A stretch of DNA of 64,000 nt. It comes from Proales similis. Taxonomy: Eukaryota; Rotifera; Eurotatoria; Ploima; Proalidae. A model generated the notes under the pieces. The model was given only the letters and a program-made list of their open reading frames with translations. It had not been told where the DNA came from and searched no databases. The stretch lies in assembly GCA_019059635.1 (NCBI GenBank), contig JAGVRJ010000008.1, forward strand, positions 496,001-560,000. The letters are read 5' to 3'. This document shows positions 1 through 12,255 of this stretch, in pieces. Within the stretch, counting starts at the first letter, position 1. Each line of letters opens with the position of its first letter. The position numbers were made by a program, and so were the translations under genes.

Positions 1-684
1 CCCAATGGCGGCAGGTCGAGAACTGTGCTTGTGCTCATCATGTTGCCGCCGAAGCCGTTGAGTCGAATCTCGCTGTCGCGCGTCAGACGCCCGCCGCCAA
101 GCATTTCATCGTCTTCCAAGCACACGGTCAGCTCGTTGGTTTTGGGCGAGCTGCTCGTGTAGCTGCTGCCACTTCCGCTTGTGTGGCAGCTTCGTCTGCA
201 AGTGTCCGAGAAGTCGCGCGCGGGGTCAAACTCAGACTTTTCAAAGCTTCCTCGCTTGCCAGGACTTTTGCTTCGCTTGCGCGCATAGTAGAAGCACACA
301 GTGCAAGTGACCGCAATGATGGCCGTCACAAGCACAATGGTGACGCAAGCGATCAAGAGATTTATGCTTTTGACGAGAGCGCTTGATCAGAGAGTGCAAC
401 GATTGCCAAGGTCCTCAAACTTACTTGGGCGAAAACGACGGAGTGAACACTTCGGCCAATTGGGTGCGTTGAGTAGATGCGGTTTGCCGAGTGAGAAAAA
501 CTTGCGTACGAGTGGAGGAAGAGACCGTGCTGGACTGGATGTCGGGCGAGCTGGGCATCGAACAGCACATCTTGCCGCCCTCCGGCGTCTCACAGCAGAA
601 TTTGTCCGGCGGACAAGGAAAGCCGTCATTGTAGAGGCCGTGTCTGTCGTAGAATGAGCTGCAGTAGCGCTCAACTGCGTCCAT
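1..684 (-). CDS. Shisa-like single-pass membrane protein, partial (C-terminus runs off the window)
   Basis: Seen: two exons, 684-425 and 381 to the left edge, joined across a 43-nt GT-AG intron (424-382) that keeps the frame. The first exon encodes a Cys-rich segment starting RYCSSFYDRHGLYNDGFPC, then a CC pair and a second CC. The second encodes one hydrophobic helix (SINLLIACVTIVLVTAIIAV) followed by a basic KRSK stretch and a Ser-rich cytoplasmic tail. Known: Shisa proteins carry an extracellular YC..W.D..G.W.DGF.CP motif and paired cysteines before one transmembrane helix, and act as ER or synaptic adaptors for receptors. Inferred: a Shisa relative. The in-frame ATG at 684 lies before the Cys motif without a signal peptide; a leader exon further right, spliced to the AG at 672-671 (GGACGCAG), is likely but was not found. 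WBP1/VOPP1-like proteins are the alternative. Confidence 0.5.
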
Positions 685-3600
685 ATTTCAGCCAGTCGAT
701 GCTACCAAGTGAAATCTCTAAAATCTGAACGAGCTATAATTAAGAGAATGAAAAATGAAGTTTTTATCGAGGATTAGGTCAAAGACATGCGGATTGCACA
801 GTGTGCAAGACTAATGGGTCTGAGAGGCCCCAGAGGTCTGAACATAAAATTTTATGACAGGCCATCGACGTCTAACTCACTCCCTCTTTCACTCTCTCTC
901 TCTCTCTCATTCTGGATCAGCCACTCGGCGCGCCTGACTTGAGAGCTCTAGCGTGGTGTGCACGTCGTTCGCATCATTCGTCATGCTTGTTGAGTTGATA
1001 GGCCACCGAAGTGGATTGAGGCCGAGTATCTTGTCGTCACAAGGTGATAAGAAAGTGTGCGCGGGTGTGCAAACAAGAGAAATGGCGCGAGCAACCAAGG
1101 AAGTCCTGACTCTCGACCAAAAGCGAATGCTCGCAGTTGGCTGTGAGGCCACTCGGTTTGGTCAACACAGCTCTTGTATTTAATTAAATAAAAGTAAATT
1201 AGAGAGAGAGAGAGAGAGGAAGAGCGCACGAGGGTGCAAGGTTCGAAGGGCAGATAAAGACGAACGTGCTTTTGGACGCGTTCTAATCAAATAGAATGGC
1301 GGCCAGTTATTTCACGCGCAGGCGCTAGGCAGGAAGCGGAACATTAAGTGTTGAGGATTATTGACGGACGGATATCTGGGGAGAAGTTTGATGCGTCTGT
1401 GCCGATTGAGGAGGTGCTCGGCCATCGTTTATCTCACTTGGAGCATTCGGAATGAATTAAGAAGCGGCCAGTGAATCGTTTGATAATTGCACATGGATGC
1501 TCATCAGCCCCATCACGGGCATCATCATCATCCTGGGTCATCCACTCTCTTTCGTTTTACGATTGCAAGTGCCCTCACAGCTCCTGTCGATGTTGTTGTT
1601 GTTGTTGTTCGGGGATTCTTCTAGTTGATGCACTTGCGGGGCTCCGATTGGCGTTGAGCGCGATGATAGAGCAGCAGCGAATGTTTTAATCAATCAATTA
1701 GGCCGATCGCTTTCTCCACAGCACACAAATATAATCATTGGGCGGGGAGACTGCGCGAGATGAGAACGAGAGCACTTGCCGGGCTTTTTTTCTCGCCTCG
1801 ACTAGACTAAATAAAAAGCGAACTGTTTGTTTGCAGGTGTTGAAGATGAAGTAACCGATGGCCGTCGATTGAGACCGTCTAACGCCCAGATCTGGGCCAG
1901 TTCAGCTGGCCCAGTTGGTCGTCCCGCTAGGAACCATCACACAAACAGAGCGTCGCGTCGGAATTTGTTCTAATCGAAATGATAAAAGCAGAGGCAGTGG
2001 AAAACTCGGAAAACAATCTGCGGAGATGAGTGCGCTACTCGGCAAAGTTAATCTAAAGCGCGGCTCCAGAAGAAAGTGAACGCGCAGAGATAAGGAGCTG
2101 CACGTCAAGGTGCTTCTAATTAATCTTACAAAAACATATTAATGAACGCTTCCGCTGTCCGGCGATCACTTCCGCCGCTCATCTTGGTCGGCTTTATCTG
2201 CGCGTCGGAGATGCTCACGTTTAATTAACTATCTAACTGAAGAGAGAGAGAGAGAGTCGCCGGCTACTGCCAGACGCTGCCCAGAGTCGGTCGAGTGTAT
2301 AAATAACCTTTTGGCGAAATGGATCTGGCACGTGGCCGAGTAGAGGCGCTCGCTCCAGTCAAGTGCGTGCAGGCCGAAATGCGTGTGCGTCTGAGAGCTT
2401 TCGCAGACTGGTATTTGCGCGTGATTAATTGAGATGGGCAAATGGCACTGTCCTCCTAATGCGCCAATTCGCCTCAAAGTTCATCCGTCGATTGGCTCGC
2501 CGACTCGGCTTGAATGACGCAATTTGAGCAAAGGAGAGAACGATTGAAATAGAAACAGAGGGCAGCAAAAGCGTTCGCATCTGGCGCGTTCAGTTCGCTT
2601 ATGTCATTAGACGTAGATTAATGAAGTTTGCAAGCGCTCACTGAATCACTGGTCCATCCATGGAAGATTAACACGGCCGCAATCAACACCAAAGCAAACA
2701 CTCATTGAAAATTAGTCCTCGCCATCGAACAAGCCGCCAGCCAGCCAGTCAGTCAGTAAGCCGCCCAAGTAATGCCAGCCAGCCAGTCTATTCGGCCCTT
2801 AATCGAATTAGTCTTCTCGCCATTATAATTATCGATCGGCCTAATTGAGCTTAATAGTGAACGCCTCAATTTAAACTTGATGCTCGATTGCTTGCAAGGC
2901 AACTGCGCCGGACTCTGTCAAGCGCACACACACACACACCCAAACAAATAAATAAATACAAACAGAGATGCTTGCAAGTCTCGGTCGCTCTTTGGCTTCG
3001 GTCAGACGGGCTGGCCTTCGCACACTCACTGGTCGCGGGGGAAATTAACGGTCACGGGCATTCGAATGCGTTTGGCGGGCTGCTCAAGTCAATCGATGAC
3101 AATTCTCAAACACCGGCCTCAGACGATGAAGAGCACTCGTAACGCTCAAGTATCGCTGAGAAAAGAGCCTTTTATCTGCTGCTCGGATTAGAGCATTCTT
3201 CATAATCGCTCTTATCTCTAGTCGGGCGGGCCAGTACTGTCAGTAGTAGTAGTATGATGGAGCGTCTAGAGATGCGGCGGAAATGAGTGCCGGTGCGTGG
3301 TCGTGCCCGGGTCAAGCGAGCACAGTGATAAGCGCGTGACATTGAGATTCTTATCGATCAAACTGTACTCGAGTCCGGCAATCTGTAAACGAATAAATCG
3401 GCAATGTAAATAGCCATTGGCTTAATTACAACTTCATACAGCAATAAAAATGAAGCAGAACGGCTCAATAATGGCCCGAGATTTAATCACCGCGATTGTA
3501 TTTAAATTTCAAATAAAAAACAAAATCAAAGCGAATATAGGAGAAGAACAAGCAGCAGCAGCGGCGGCCCCCATGAAGAGGGTCAATCAAGCGGCTCCCT

Positions 3601-6600
3601 CCTGCTCTGAACGAATTTAATTAGGCTCTCGGCTCGTTTCCTTTTACTGACCTGAGCTATAGAAACTTTTCACTTGCGTTTCAGCTTTGTTTAATTAAAG
3701 CCTTTCCTTTCCGATCTGTTTCTTGACTACCCGTCAGGGCCAGTGCCTCCCACATTCACATACACTCAGAAAAGATTGTGTTTCTAATAACGAGCAGTCT
3801 CACGGGAACCACACACTTCCCTGGTCGATCTGCTCGTTCTCTATTCATTGGAGTGAAATGGTTCACTTGAAAATAACGGCTCAGTCTGACTGAAGGACCA
3901 AATAGAAATTCAGAAATGCGAATATAATAGAAAACAATCGTTCAAAGAAGCCAGTTGTGATCGATTAGAGATATTGAGCAGTTGACGAACAGCTAGGACC
4001 TTTTCGATGCATTGAATTAGAGAGAGAGAGGACACATGATTGGAAAATTAGAGCTTCGGCCGCATCACCATGACGTCGTCGTCGGCGGCGTTGGTGTTTA
4101 ATGGGTGCGCAAGCTAGTGGCTGATAGACGGACGGGTGAAAGCTCTCAACTGCTGCATCCAGTTGGCGCCGCACTATTTAAGACACCTCTCGCGCGAGCA
4201 CACTCCCTCCTCCTCCTCCTCCTGCTTGGCCGCCGCCGCCGTCTTTAAATCGCCTGCTTCCAGTGAATAGAGACGCCTGATGCCGACGGAAAAGTGTGTC
4301 AGGAGAAACATATTCGAAATTAATTGGATTATTAAATAGCGATTCGTTTTTAGGCAATGTTGAGAGGCTCGCGCGTTCAGCACGTAAACACAGGCAAGCG
4401 GATGAAGCGAGTTGGACCAACATCCGTCCGCTCCGTTCTCTCCTGTCCTCCCTCTCTTGGATCTGAATAGTGACGTGGACCGGATAAGAGAGAATCGTGC
4501 AATTATGAAAGCGAGAAAACCACGCACACGGGCTACTAGTTGCCAGCGCGTCAGGTCGTTCGGTCAATCGATGAGAATGCCAACAGGCCTGCCCGCTTAG
4601 GACGCAACTTGGAGTGGACGCGAACGACGTGCGACGAGTCTCGCGTCGGCGATCATGAGCGATTTGCTCGCTTAATCTCCACTCGATTTGCGCGTTAATA
4701 CTCACACATCATACACAAATAGGCACCAGCTAGACGTCCGACGTCAATGAGCCGGAAAGAGCTTGACCGACGGCACATTTAAACATCAATTTATTCTTTG
4801 CCTTTTCTCTCCTCTTCCCTCCATCTCGCCTTTTCCGGTCCCTTAATCGTTGCGGCAACCTTTTGGCCTGATCGCTGATGTTTTTCTTCTCGATTATGGT
4901 GGCTGGAATGCTGCTGCTGGTGCCCACTGCTGTGTGCTGTTTGTTTGCGGTCAAGATAGAAAAATAAATAGAAGGCGGCGCACCGTGCAATAATGGATTG
5001 AGAGCGAAATTGAGCTGTTGATCAAGATGAAGATGATGAGGAGTTTGATGTATTTGTCAGTGCGGATGCGAATGGAGAGCCTGGGTCCGAGCGGCCGAAT
5101 CCAGATAATTATATTTGGAAGCTTAAATGCAAACATGAAATGATTTTGAGACGGAGTGCCCAAATATCGTGCAGAGCGACGGCCTCCGAACAAATCAGAC
5201 TGAAACGAAGAAAATAAAAAAAGATTGGCAATCACGAACGGCCGCCTGCCTGCCTGGCCGGTTGATCGACTCGCAAGCGAGCTCTCGAAGGCCGATCGCT
5301 TTCGGGTCAATAGAGCAACAGCTTGTTCGTGCCTATCGAACAGATATCGTGAAGCGATTAACATCCATCTCTGGCAGTTATCGATGTTCGGACAGCAAGC
5401 CAATCGATTTGACTGACATGTCCACATTCTAGCTGAGCTCACGTTCTGATTGCTCGTTGCTCATTAATAAAGATAAGAAGTTTTATGATTTATACGCGAG
5501 AAAGCGGCACAGAGAGAGAGAGAGAGAGCCAAAGAGGAAGATTGGACCCGCCTATGAGCAGCGTTTCGCTTTTATGGTTGTTGCGAGTAAATAATTTGCC
5601 ACTCGCGTTCATTAAGAGAGATGTGCATGCGCTTGAATAGAGGCATTGGAATGGGCGAGATGATCGCAGAGTGGTAGAGAGCGCCGTTTTGAGTCTAAAG
5701 GCGTTAGCTCCGAGCGAATCGTTCATGCCTAATATACGTCTCAATATTTGCCGAGCAGATTAAGCAAACTGCGCTCTCTATGATATTGCGAGACGACGCG
5801 ATTAGAGATAAAGTTGACCGATTCAACGGCATTTACGGCGTCTACTCTCCGCCTATTGCTCTTCTTCTCGGCGATGATATTCCACCTGAAATAGGAACGT
5901 GCTCGTCTCAATCAACGCATAGTTTTGTGCGATTTAGAAAGAGTCCGAGTCGGCGATTAGCTCTGCTAATATGTATATTCCGTTTTACTCTTTGGCTCTC
6001 TCTCTCTCTCTCTTACTCTGATCGAGCCCGGGCATTTTCGGCCTAGCTTGTGCTCCGGATGTGTGATTCGAGCACTTTGTAAGAAATAGCCGACTCTAGT
6101 CGGAGATCATCATCTTGAGCTGATTAATGAGATCGCTTTAATTGAATTGTTCTTGATTTGCTCGATCAAGGTTTGTTAGCGGTGCCTCTTTCTATCGACT
6201 TGGTGTTGTTTCAACATTTCGCTTTGATCTGGTGCGCAGGGCTCGGCCATGTGTATACGCAAACCATCGATCTTGTTCACTTTGCCTGGTCTCTGGCCGA
6301 ACGTGGTTGATGATGATTTTTAAAGTGAACTAGCCGCTCGCTGCGAAGCTCAAACACACGCACGCTCGCTCACAGGCGGCGGTGGTGTCGATCTCACCCG
6401 CCCCGGCTTGGTCGCTCGAAGCGATATTTGCGGTGAAGCCCGTGAGAACTTCGATCAAGAAGAAGTAGCGTTTGTGTCAAATAGATTGAACGGCTTCTCC
6501 CTACCTCTGGCCAGATGAGAAATGAAATGAACTTTGACGAGCGCTCACCTAATCACAACTAATTGCTAAAGCCATTTCTGAGCCGATCAATCGACTCCGG

Positions 6601-7405
6601 CACACACACGCACAGACACTCAAGCCCTAGTCAAGTGTTGTCCGAGCAGCTCTAACCAGAGCAATACGATCCGGACTGGAGGACTGCAAATGAGCCGCGA
6701 GTTGTCTCTAATTTAATTTTCGTTTGTCCTGCAACGCGTACAACCGATTATTGGAGACGACGGGCAGCAAGGTCTCGCTCGAGCAGTGGCGGCGGCCATC
6801 TCGTTCTCTCCGAAAGCCAACTTTGACTGCTTTGTTTAGAATTTGTCTCCAAAATAGACACTTGATTTGCATTCGAGGTCACATTCGCTTCTCTCCAGCT
6901 TGCTAATTAACAAACTAACGAGAGATTGGGATGAGGGCGGGCGTGAGGGACACGACATGAGTAGGAGGAAGGGCCCAAGCGAGGCAGGCGGCGAGCAAAG
7001 GGTCAGAGCAGGGGGGGGGGGCGGCAGAAAGAGAGAGAGAGAGTGAGAGAGAAATCTCGTTTAATCGATTTATTTCTATTTGCCGAAAAAACATCATGGT
7101 CATAAAACGGCGTTCGGTCAACATGAATTTGTCGCCTGGAGTGCTTGGCATGACGGACCGCTTTAGCTTCCTTAACCTGGCCCGTGCGCTGCTTCCAGCA
7201 CTTAACCAACTTCAATGTTAATCTGAATTCATATAAACTTTGGCTTCTTCATTCACTCTGTCTGACGATTAGTCGGATAAATAGGGCGATCGGATGAGAG
7301 TAAGAAATGTTTCTGATGCAGCTAAATTCATGAGCTCTTTGCCGAGCAGCGGCCACATCGCGACGATATTGGCGCCGATTTGCACTAGCCAACTCGGATG
7401 CGGCT
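685..7405. other. Non-coding stretch, 6.7 kb
   Basis: No open frame here resembles a known family. Contents: GA or CT microsatellites near 893-908, 1201-1218, 2241-2256, 5513-5528, 5998-6013 and 7029-7051; a TGT-repeat near 1592-1608; a CA-repeat near 2926-2938; CCAGCCAGTCAGT-type tandem units near 2735-2785; a CCT-repeat near 4206-4221; and a G tract near 7010-7021. TTAATTAA and TAAT motifs are frequent. A TATAAATA is at 2298-2305. It may hold the leader exon and regulatory DNA of the Shisa-like gene on the left. A TTTATT at 7069-7074 (AATAAA on the minus strand) fits the UPF1 3' end. Confidence 0.6.
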
Positions 7406-10400
7406 CTAGAGCTGCGACAATTGGCTCGAGTTACCAGCAAACATTTGACTGCTGCCTCCTTGTGATTGAGCGTAATATGCAGCTTGGCCAGCATAGGTCG
7501 AGTCTTGCGACAACAATGCGTCAGCCTGCGACTGGAACTGATCCAAATAGCTGTCCTGGGAGAAAGCCGGCTGAGACAGGCCGCCCTGCGACAAGCCCTG
7601 CTGGGACAGGAATGCCTGGCTCATGCCGCCTCCTTGGGTGAGCATATTCTGCGAAAAGTTCTGACTGCTCAAGTCCTGCAACAAATTCGATTGTTGGGTC
7701 CTGTTTTCCTGAAAAATTTGGCCAACAGCTCACCTGTGAATTCTGCTGGGTCTTGAAGTAAGCGCTCGAATCCTGCGATGCTTGTTGAGTGGCTCCTCTG
7801 GCCTTTGTGGGTCTTGCTCCTCGCTTGAAGCTGCCATCTTGCTTGTTGAGTTGCTGTTGCTGCTGTTGGTAGAAGGCCTGAGGACCACTGGGCATCAGCA
7901 TGGGCACGGGAATGGGCACATTGACCGAGTTGAATGCGCGACTTCGGGCGTCGATGTAGCTCATCGGATCGTGCAGCAGAGGCGACGGCATCATGTCTGG
8001 GTACATGAATGCTCCATTTGAGACGGGCGGATTGACGCGGCTGTACGCGCTGCCAGGCACAAGCACATCGCGAGCGCTGAATGTGTTTGTATTGGTGAAC
8101 TTTCCGGTCGGGTTGAGCGGGTTGGTGAGCTTCTTTGGCTTACTGAACTGAATCATGCTCTCCTTGAGGTTATTCAGAGGCCCTTCGACCAGCACTCGCT
8201 GCTCCTTGTAATAGGTGAGCAGGTGGTTCCAAAGCAGCTGCCTTGAAAGCACTTTCGGGTTACCGACCACAATCACGCCGTACTTGGCTCTGGTCAAGGC
8301 CACGTTCAAGCGGCGCGGGTCGTTGAGAAAACCGATTCCTTGATGCTCATTTGACCTTACACACGAAAGGATTATGAAGTCTTTTTCTCGGCCTTGAAAC
8401 GCGTCCACGCTGGCGATCTCGATCTCCTGGTACAGCCGCTGATGAAGTGAGCCAGAGTACTGCATGTACTGGACGAGGAAGGCTCGTTGGCCTTCGTACG
8501 GAGTAATTATGCCAATCTGCTCGGGCTTGATGCCCGCCTTAAGAAATTTGGTCGCTATTTTCTCGACCATTGATGCCTCTGTTCGATTGAGGTATGAAGT
8601 GCCGCTGCTCGAAATTTCCTCTTGTCCCATTGAACAGTAGAAGAACATTGGCGATTCAGGCTGTGGCCAAGGAAAATCCAGGCCCGGTATATTTCGTTCG
8701 GCTGACGTGACGCCGTTCTGCAGCGAGCCGTCGTAGAATATGTTGGATGGGAAAGCGCTCAGTGTCGGATGCATTCGGTACTGCACTTGAAGGCGAATGG
8801 GACGAATGCCGAGCGCGACCAATCGTTCAAAAAGCGACTGACTGAGGCCGGCTCTTGCCGCCTTCTTGCACATGACCACTGGGCCGAGCTGACAATGGTC
8901 TCCGACCAGCACGAGCTGTTTGGCACCGAGAACAACCGGCACCATGCACTCGGGCTCGGTCGCTTGGGTGCTCTCATCGATGAGGATCGAGCGGAATTGA
9001 AATTTGGAAAGGCGCGGATCGCCGGCGCCCACACACGTGCAGCAGATGACATCGGCATGTCGTAGCAGCTCACTTTCGCATTTTCGTTTCAGCATCCTGT
9101 AGCGCTTCTCGTCGGCCGATGACAGCTCGCCAGTTTCGTCCTTGAGCTGCTGAAGCTTTTTCAGTTCGGGCTCGCTGTCCAGATTTCGTATCTGATTGTG
9201 TAAAGCCAGAAAAGAAACGGGCGAGTCGATTGCTTCGCGACTTTTAGCGCAAAGTCGCACCACGCGCAAGCCGCTTCGATGGATTTTCTCAGTGAGCTGA
9301 TCAACGGCAATGTTACTCGGCGCACAGACCAACACTTGGCCATGTCCCTGCTTGGCCAAGTGGTAGACGATTGTGGCCGATGTAACCGTTTTACCGGTTC
9401 CCGGAGGACCTTGAATCAGACTCAAGTGTCGCTGGAGCACAGTCTTTACAGCGAAAACTTGCGAGTGATTCAGCTCCGGTAAGCCCGGCACGCTGAATCT
9501 CTTTGGTAAATTGGCCTTGATCAATCCCTCGTCCATGACTTCATGACCCAATAGGCGATGGTAGATATATGCCGACACTGAGCTCTCGTCGATCGCCAAC
9601 GTTTTCAGCGCGGCCTGCATTCTGTCGAATGAAGTTGACTTCCACACAAATTCGACCACATAGTTCTTGCGATGCTCAATCGGCACTCCGGAGCTGATTT
9701 TGAGCTCGATGCCTACTTCGTCTCCGTTGTCAAAGTGTTTGCTGTTGGGCACTTTGATCACGTGACCGACTCCAGTCCAAGGCTTGTGGCCGTCTCCTAC
9801 GTATCGAAGTCGAAGCTCGTCGCCTGGCATGAGCCTCATCTCTTCGTTGGCCTTGGGCAGGGAGAAATAAGCGATTCGCTTCTTGTTCAGGCCGAGATCC
9901 CATCTGACTTCGACATCGCCTTGCGTTTGTGATTCTTTCAGCTTTTTATCGTCGTCCGCTTCCATTTTCACCAAAGGTCCAAATATGTTCTGATACTGAT
10001 AGGCATCTTCGTATCGTAGCAAGACGGGCTGAGGCTCTTCGTCCACACCGGGACGCTGCAGATCCTCGAGCTTGGCGTCGGGCGTCTCTTTCCAGAGCTC
10101 TTCAAGTTTGTTTATTTGCTGCGCGGTAATCTGACGGGCGCGGAACTGCTCGTGTTCAGTGGGCACTTTGACTAGCCATGAAAGAAACGAGCGGTCCTCG
10201 ATCAGCGGCTTCCATTCACTCGGGTCCCAGTTAAGATCGCGCAGTGAACTTTGCGAGGCGCATGGCTGTCGACACAAGAGCACCACAACCGAGTCGGCTT
10301 TGGCCGGAATGTAGCCGAGAAGGAACACATTGCGACAGCCGCAGTTGTAGCATTCGAGCACGGTCTCGCCAAGAGGGCCGTCTCGATGCAAAGTGACCTC

Positions 10401-10859
10401 TTTGCACTTGGCTCTCACCAAATGGTTGACTATGTGCGAGCCGGACGTGTTGCCTCGTCCGTTGCAGAACCACTTCTTGTGCTGGGTGCACATGACCACA
10501 CACGCAGGGTCGTGTATGCCGCAGTAGGCGCAAGCATGCTCGGGCAGGTCCACCTGGTTAAACATGTCTTCTTCGTCCTCCTCGAAGTTGAGCTGGTTGA
10601 ATTCGTTGCCTAGTTGGCTCATTTCATTGCCCAGCTCGTCAGAGGGCGCCATTTTGCTCGCTTGTGTTAGGCCGTCAAGCTGAGACTGCGCATGTTGCGT
10701 CTGAGTGGCTTCGTTCGGAAATGTGAGCTCATAGTTGAATTCGCTCGCCTGCGTGTTCTCCGCTCCCATGAAATCATTGTCGATGAATGTCAACGGCTGA
10801 GAATTGCATGTGCCAGCCGAGTAACTTATTTCATTTGCTCCGATGCCCAACTTTTGCAT
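7406..10859 (-). CDS. UPF1: UPF1/RENT1 RNA helicase, nonsense-mediated mRNA decay
   Basis: Two exons, 10859-7734 and 7675-7406, give 1131 residues, close to the usual length of animal UPF1. Seen in order: an acidic N-terminus with [10 protein letters not shown]; the Cys/His-rich zinc domain ([15 protein letters not shown], later ECYNCGCRN) that binds UPF2; helicase domain 1 with Walker [10 protein letters not shown] and the DEST box; helicase domain 2 with [16 protein letters not shown] and the NVALTRAK motif; then a Gln/Ser-rich tail with many SQ pairs, the SMG1-type phosphorylation sites. Known: an ATP-dependent 5'-3' RNA helicase that marks aberrant mRNAs. The ATG at 10859 is chosen because homology starts there ([18 protein letters not shown] region); the frame stays open upstream to 10949. 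The only intron is 58 nt (7733-7676), near the 3' end. Divergent from the GFOD gene. Confidence 0.98.
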
Positions 10860-12255
10860 CTTACCCAAGTAGAGTTGAAGAAAAAAAAAACTAACTGAAG
10901 AAAAAGGACTTGATTGAAAGATTAATGCTCGCAAGCAGCGTGTGTACACTCAGTCCTGCGCGCAGCACATTTAGATTCCCATTTTCTCTAGAACAAAATT
11001 AAGCGCTCTCTTTGACAAGCTCTTGTTGCATGACCTTAAAGCCTGGCCGCGTGCGCTTGCCGCCGCCTCTTTCCTTAGATGCAGCTCGTTCCGAACTGGC
11101 CTGGACTCGGTTTGTTGCGATCGAAACGCACAATTTGCCTGCTTCGGCTCATTTGAACAAACCGGCAGCTCTTTCTATTACAGACACCGGTAGGGGGGCA
11201 GCCAGGGCTCTTAACGATCGCATAATAAAAATAATTGGCATCCGAGTCTAGTCTGGACACAACGGGTGTTTGGGGCTTATGGGGAAGTTCAGAGCGCCCT
11301 ATGAATATCCAATTGGTTTCTAAGAAAAGCGCAATGCGCGAAATTAGAAAAAGTCCGGAACGGCCCAACGCAGCTGCAAGAGAGCCGCAGCAGTTAAAAT
11401 CTATTTTCCTTTTTCTCTGCGTCTTTTACTTTTGTTCTATGTTTGCCAGCGCGATTTCGTTTCTTTTTTTCTTCTTCTTCTCTTTGCTTTTGATTTCTCT
11501 CTACCAAGTTGTTGTTGTTTGCAAGGGTGCAAATAAAATTCACTACAAGAGATTTTGCGAGTCAAACGAGCGCTACACAATTACTGTTGCGTTTGCATAT
11601 TTCCAGATAAGAACTTGCAGTCTCTCTGTTGAGCGCATAAAAAAAGCGAGTGAATCGAGCACGATTTGAATTGCCGCACAGGGCGTAGTAGTAAAAGAGC
11701 TCAAATAGTGGCGCAATGTTGAAACTGAGGCAGTCAGCTGCGTTTAGATTCTGCCGGCACGTTTTCAAGCAAACTGCATATATGCACTCGATTTAAGCCT
11801 CAAATGGCTCGTTAAACATGCGGCCAACTGACGACTCTTTCTTGCGGCCTTTTTAGACGAAACAGATTGAAGTCTCATTTTGTATGCTCGTCAGATGGAC
11901 GATTGACTCTTTTTCTTTTTTTTTCTCTCTCTCTCTCGTTTTTATGAGTGCAGCGATGTTGTAGATGACGATCATGATGATGCAAGCTCGCAACCTGAAG
12001 GCATGAATAATGCAGGCAGCATTTACGCAATTAGTTTGCTTTCCAAACCGAATTATGCTTTGGGTGAGCATCGATCTAGCTAGCATTTATATTATGAGAG
12101 TCTGAACGCTTTATGCCACTCGATGTGCTTCTAATTTAAAAAAATTTAGAATCTTGCTCGATGCCGACGACCAAGAATAAATCGACGACACAAGGGAGCA
12201 ATCGATCGGCGTTGAGCAATTTAAACAAAAACTTGTGAAGAGATCAGCTGGAGAC
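10860..12255. promoter_or_regulatory. Divergent promoter region between UPF1 and the GFOD-like gene
   Basis: 1.4 kb with the two start codons facing outward, so both promoters must lie here or nearby. It contains pyrimidine-rich tracts (near 11460-11490 and 11905-11938), a TTTTTTTTTT run just upstream of the UPF1 start on the minus strand, and TATAA-poor sequence. The open frame spanning 11235-11669 is low-complexity with no recognisable domain. No RNA gene was recognised. Confidence 0.5.

Noticed and set aside
1225-1255. GGTTCGAA resembling a tRNA B box
   Set aside because: No matching A box, acceptor stem or cloverleaf could be drawn around it.
4178-4705. Minus-strand open frame of 175 codons in the left desert
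   Set aside because: Composition is mixed and ends in a Gly-repeat from a CCT/GCC repeat; no domain, splice partner or conserved motif. Probably chance.
7709-7733. A 25-nt UPF1 intron
   Set aside because: A 58-nt intron with the same donor and a better acceptor (TTTGTTGCAG at 7676) also keeps the frame and matches the size of other introns here.
11235-11669. Plus-strand frame of 144 codons between UPF1 and GFOD
   Set aside because: Begins at a non-ATG codon and its hydrophobic part comes from a T/C-rich tract; no recognised domain.
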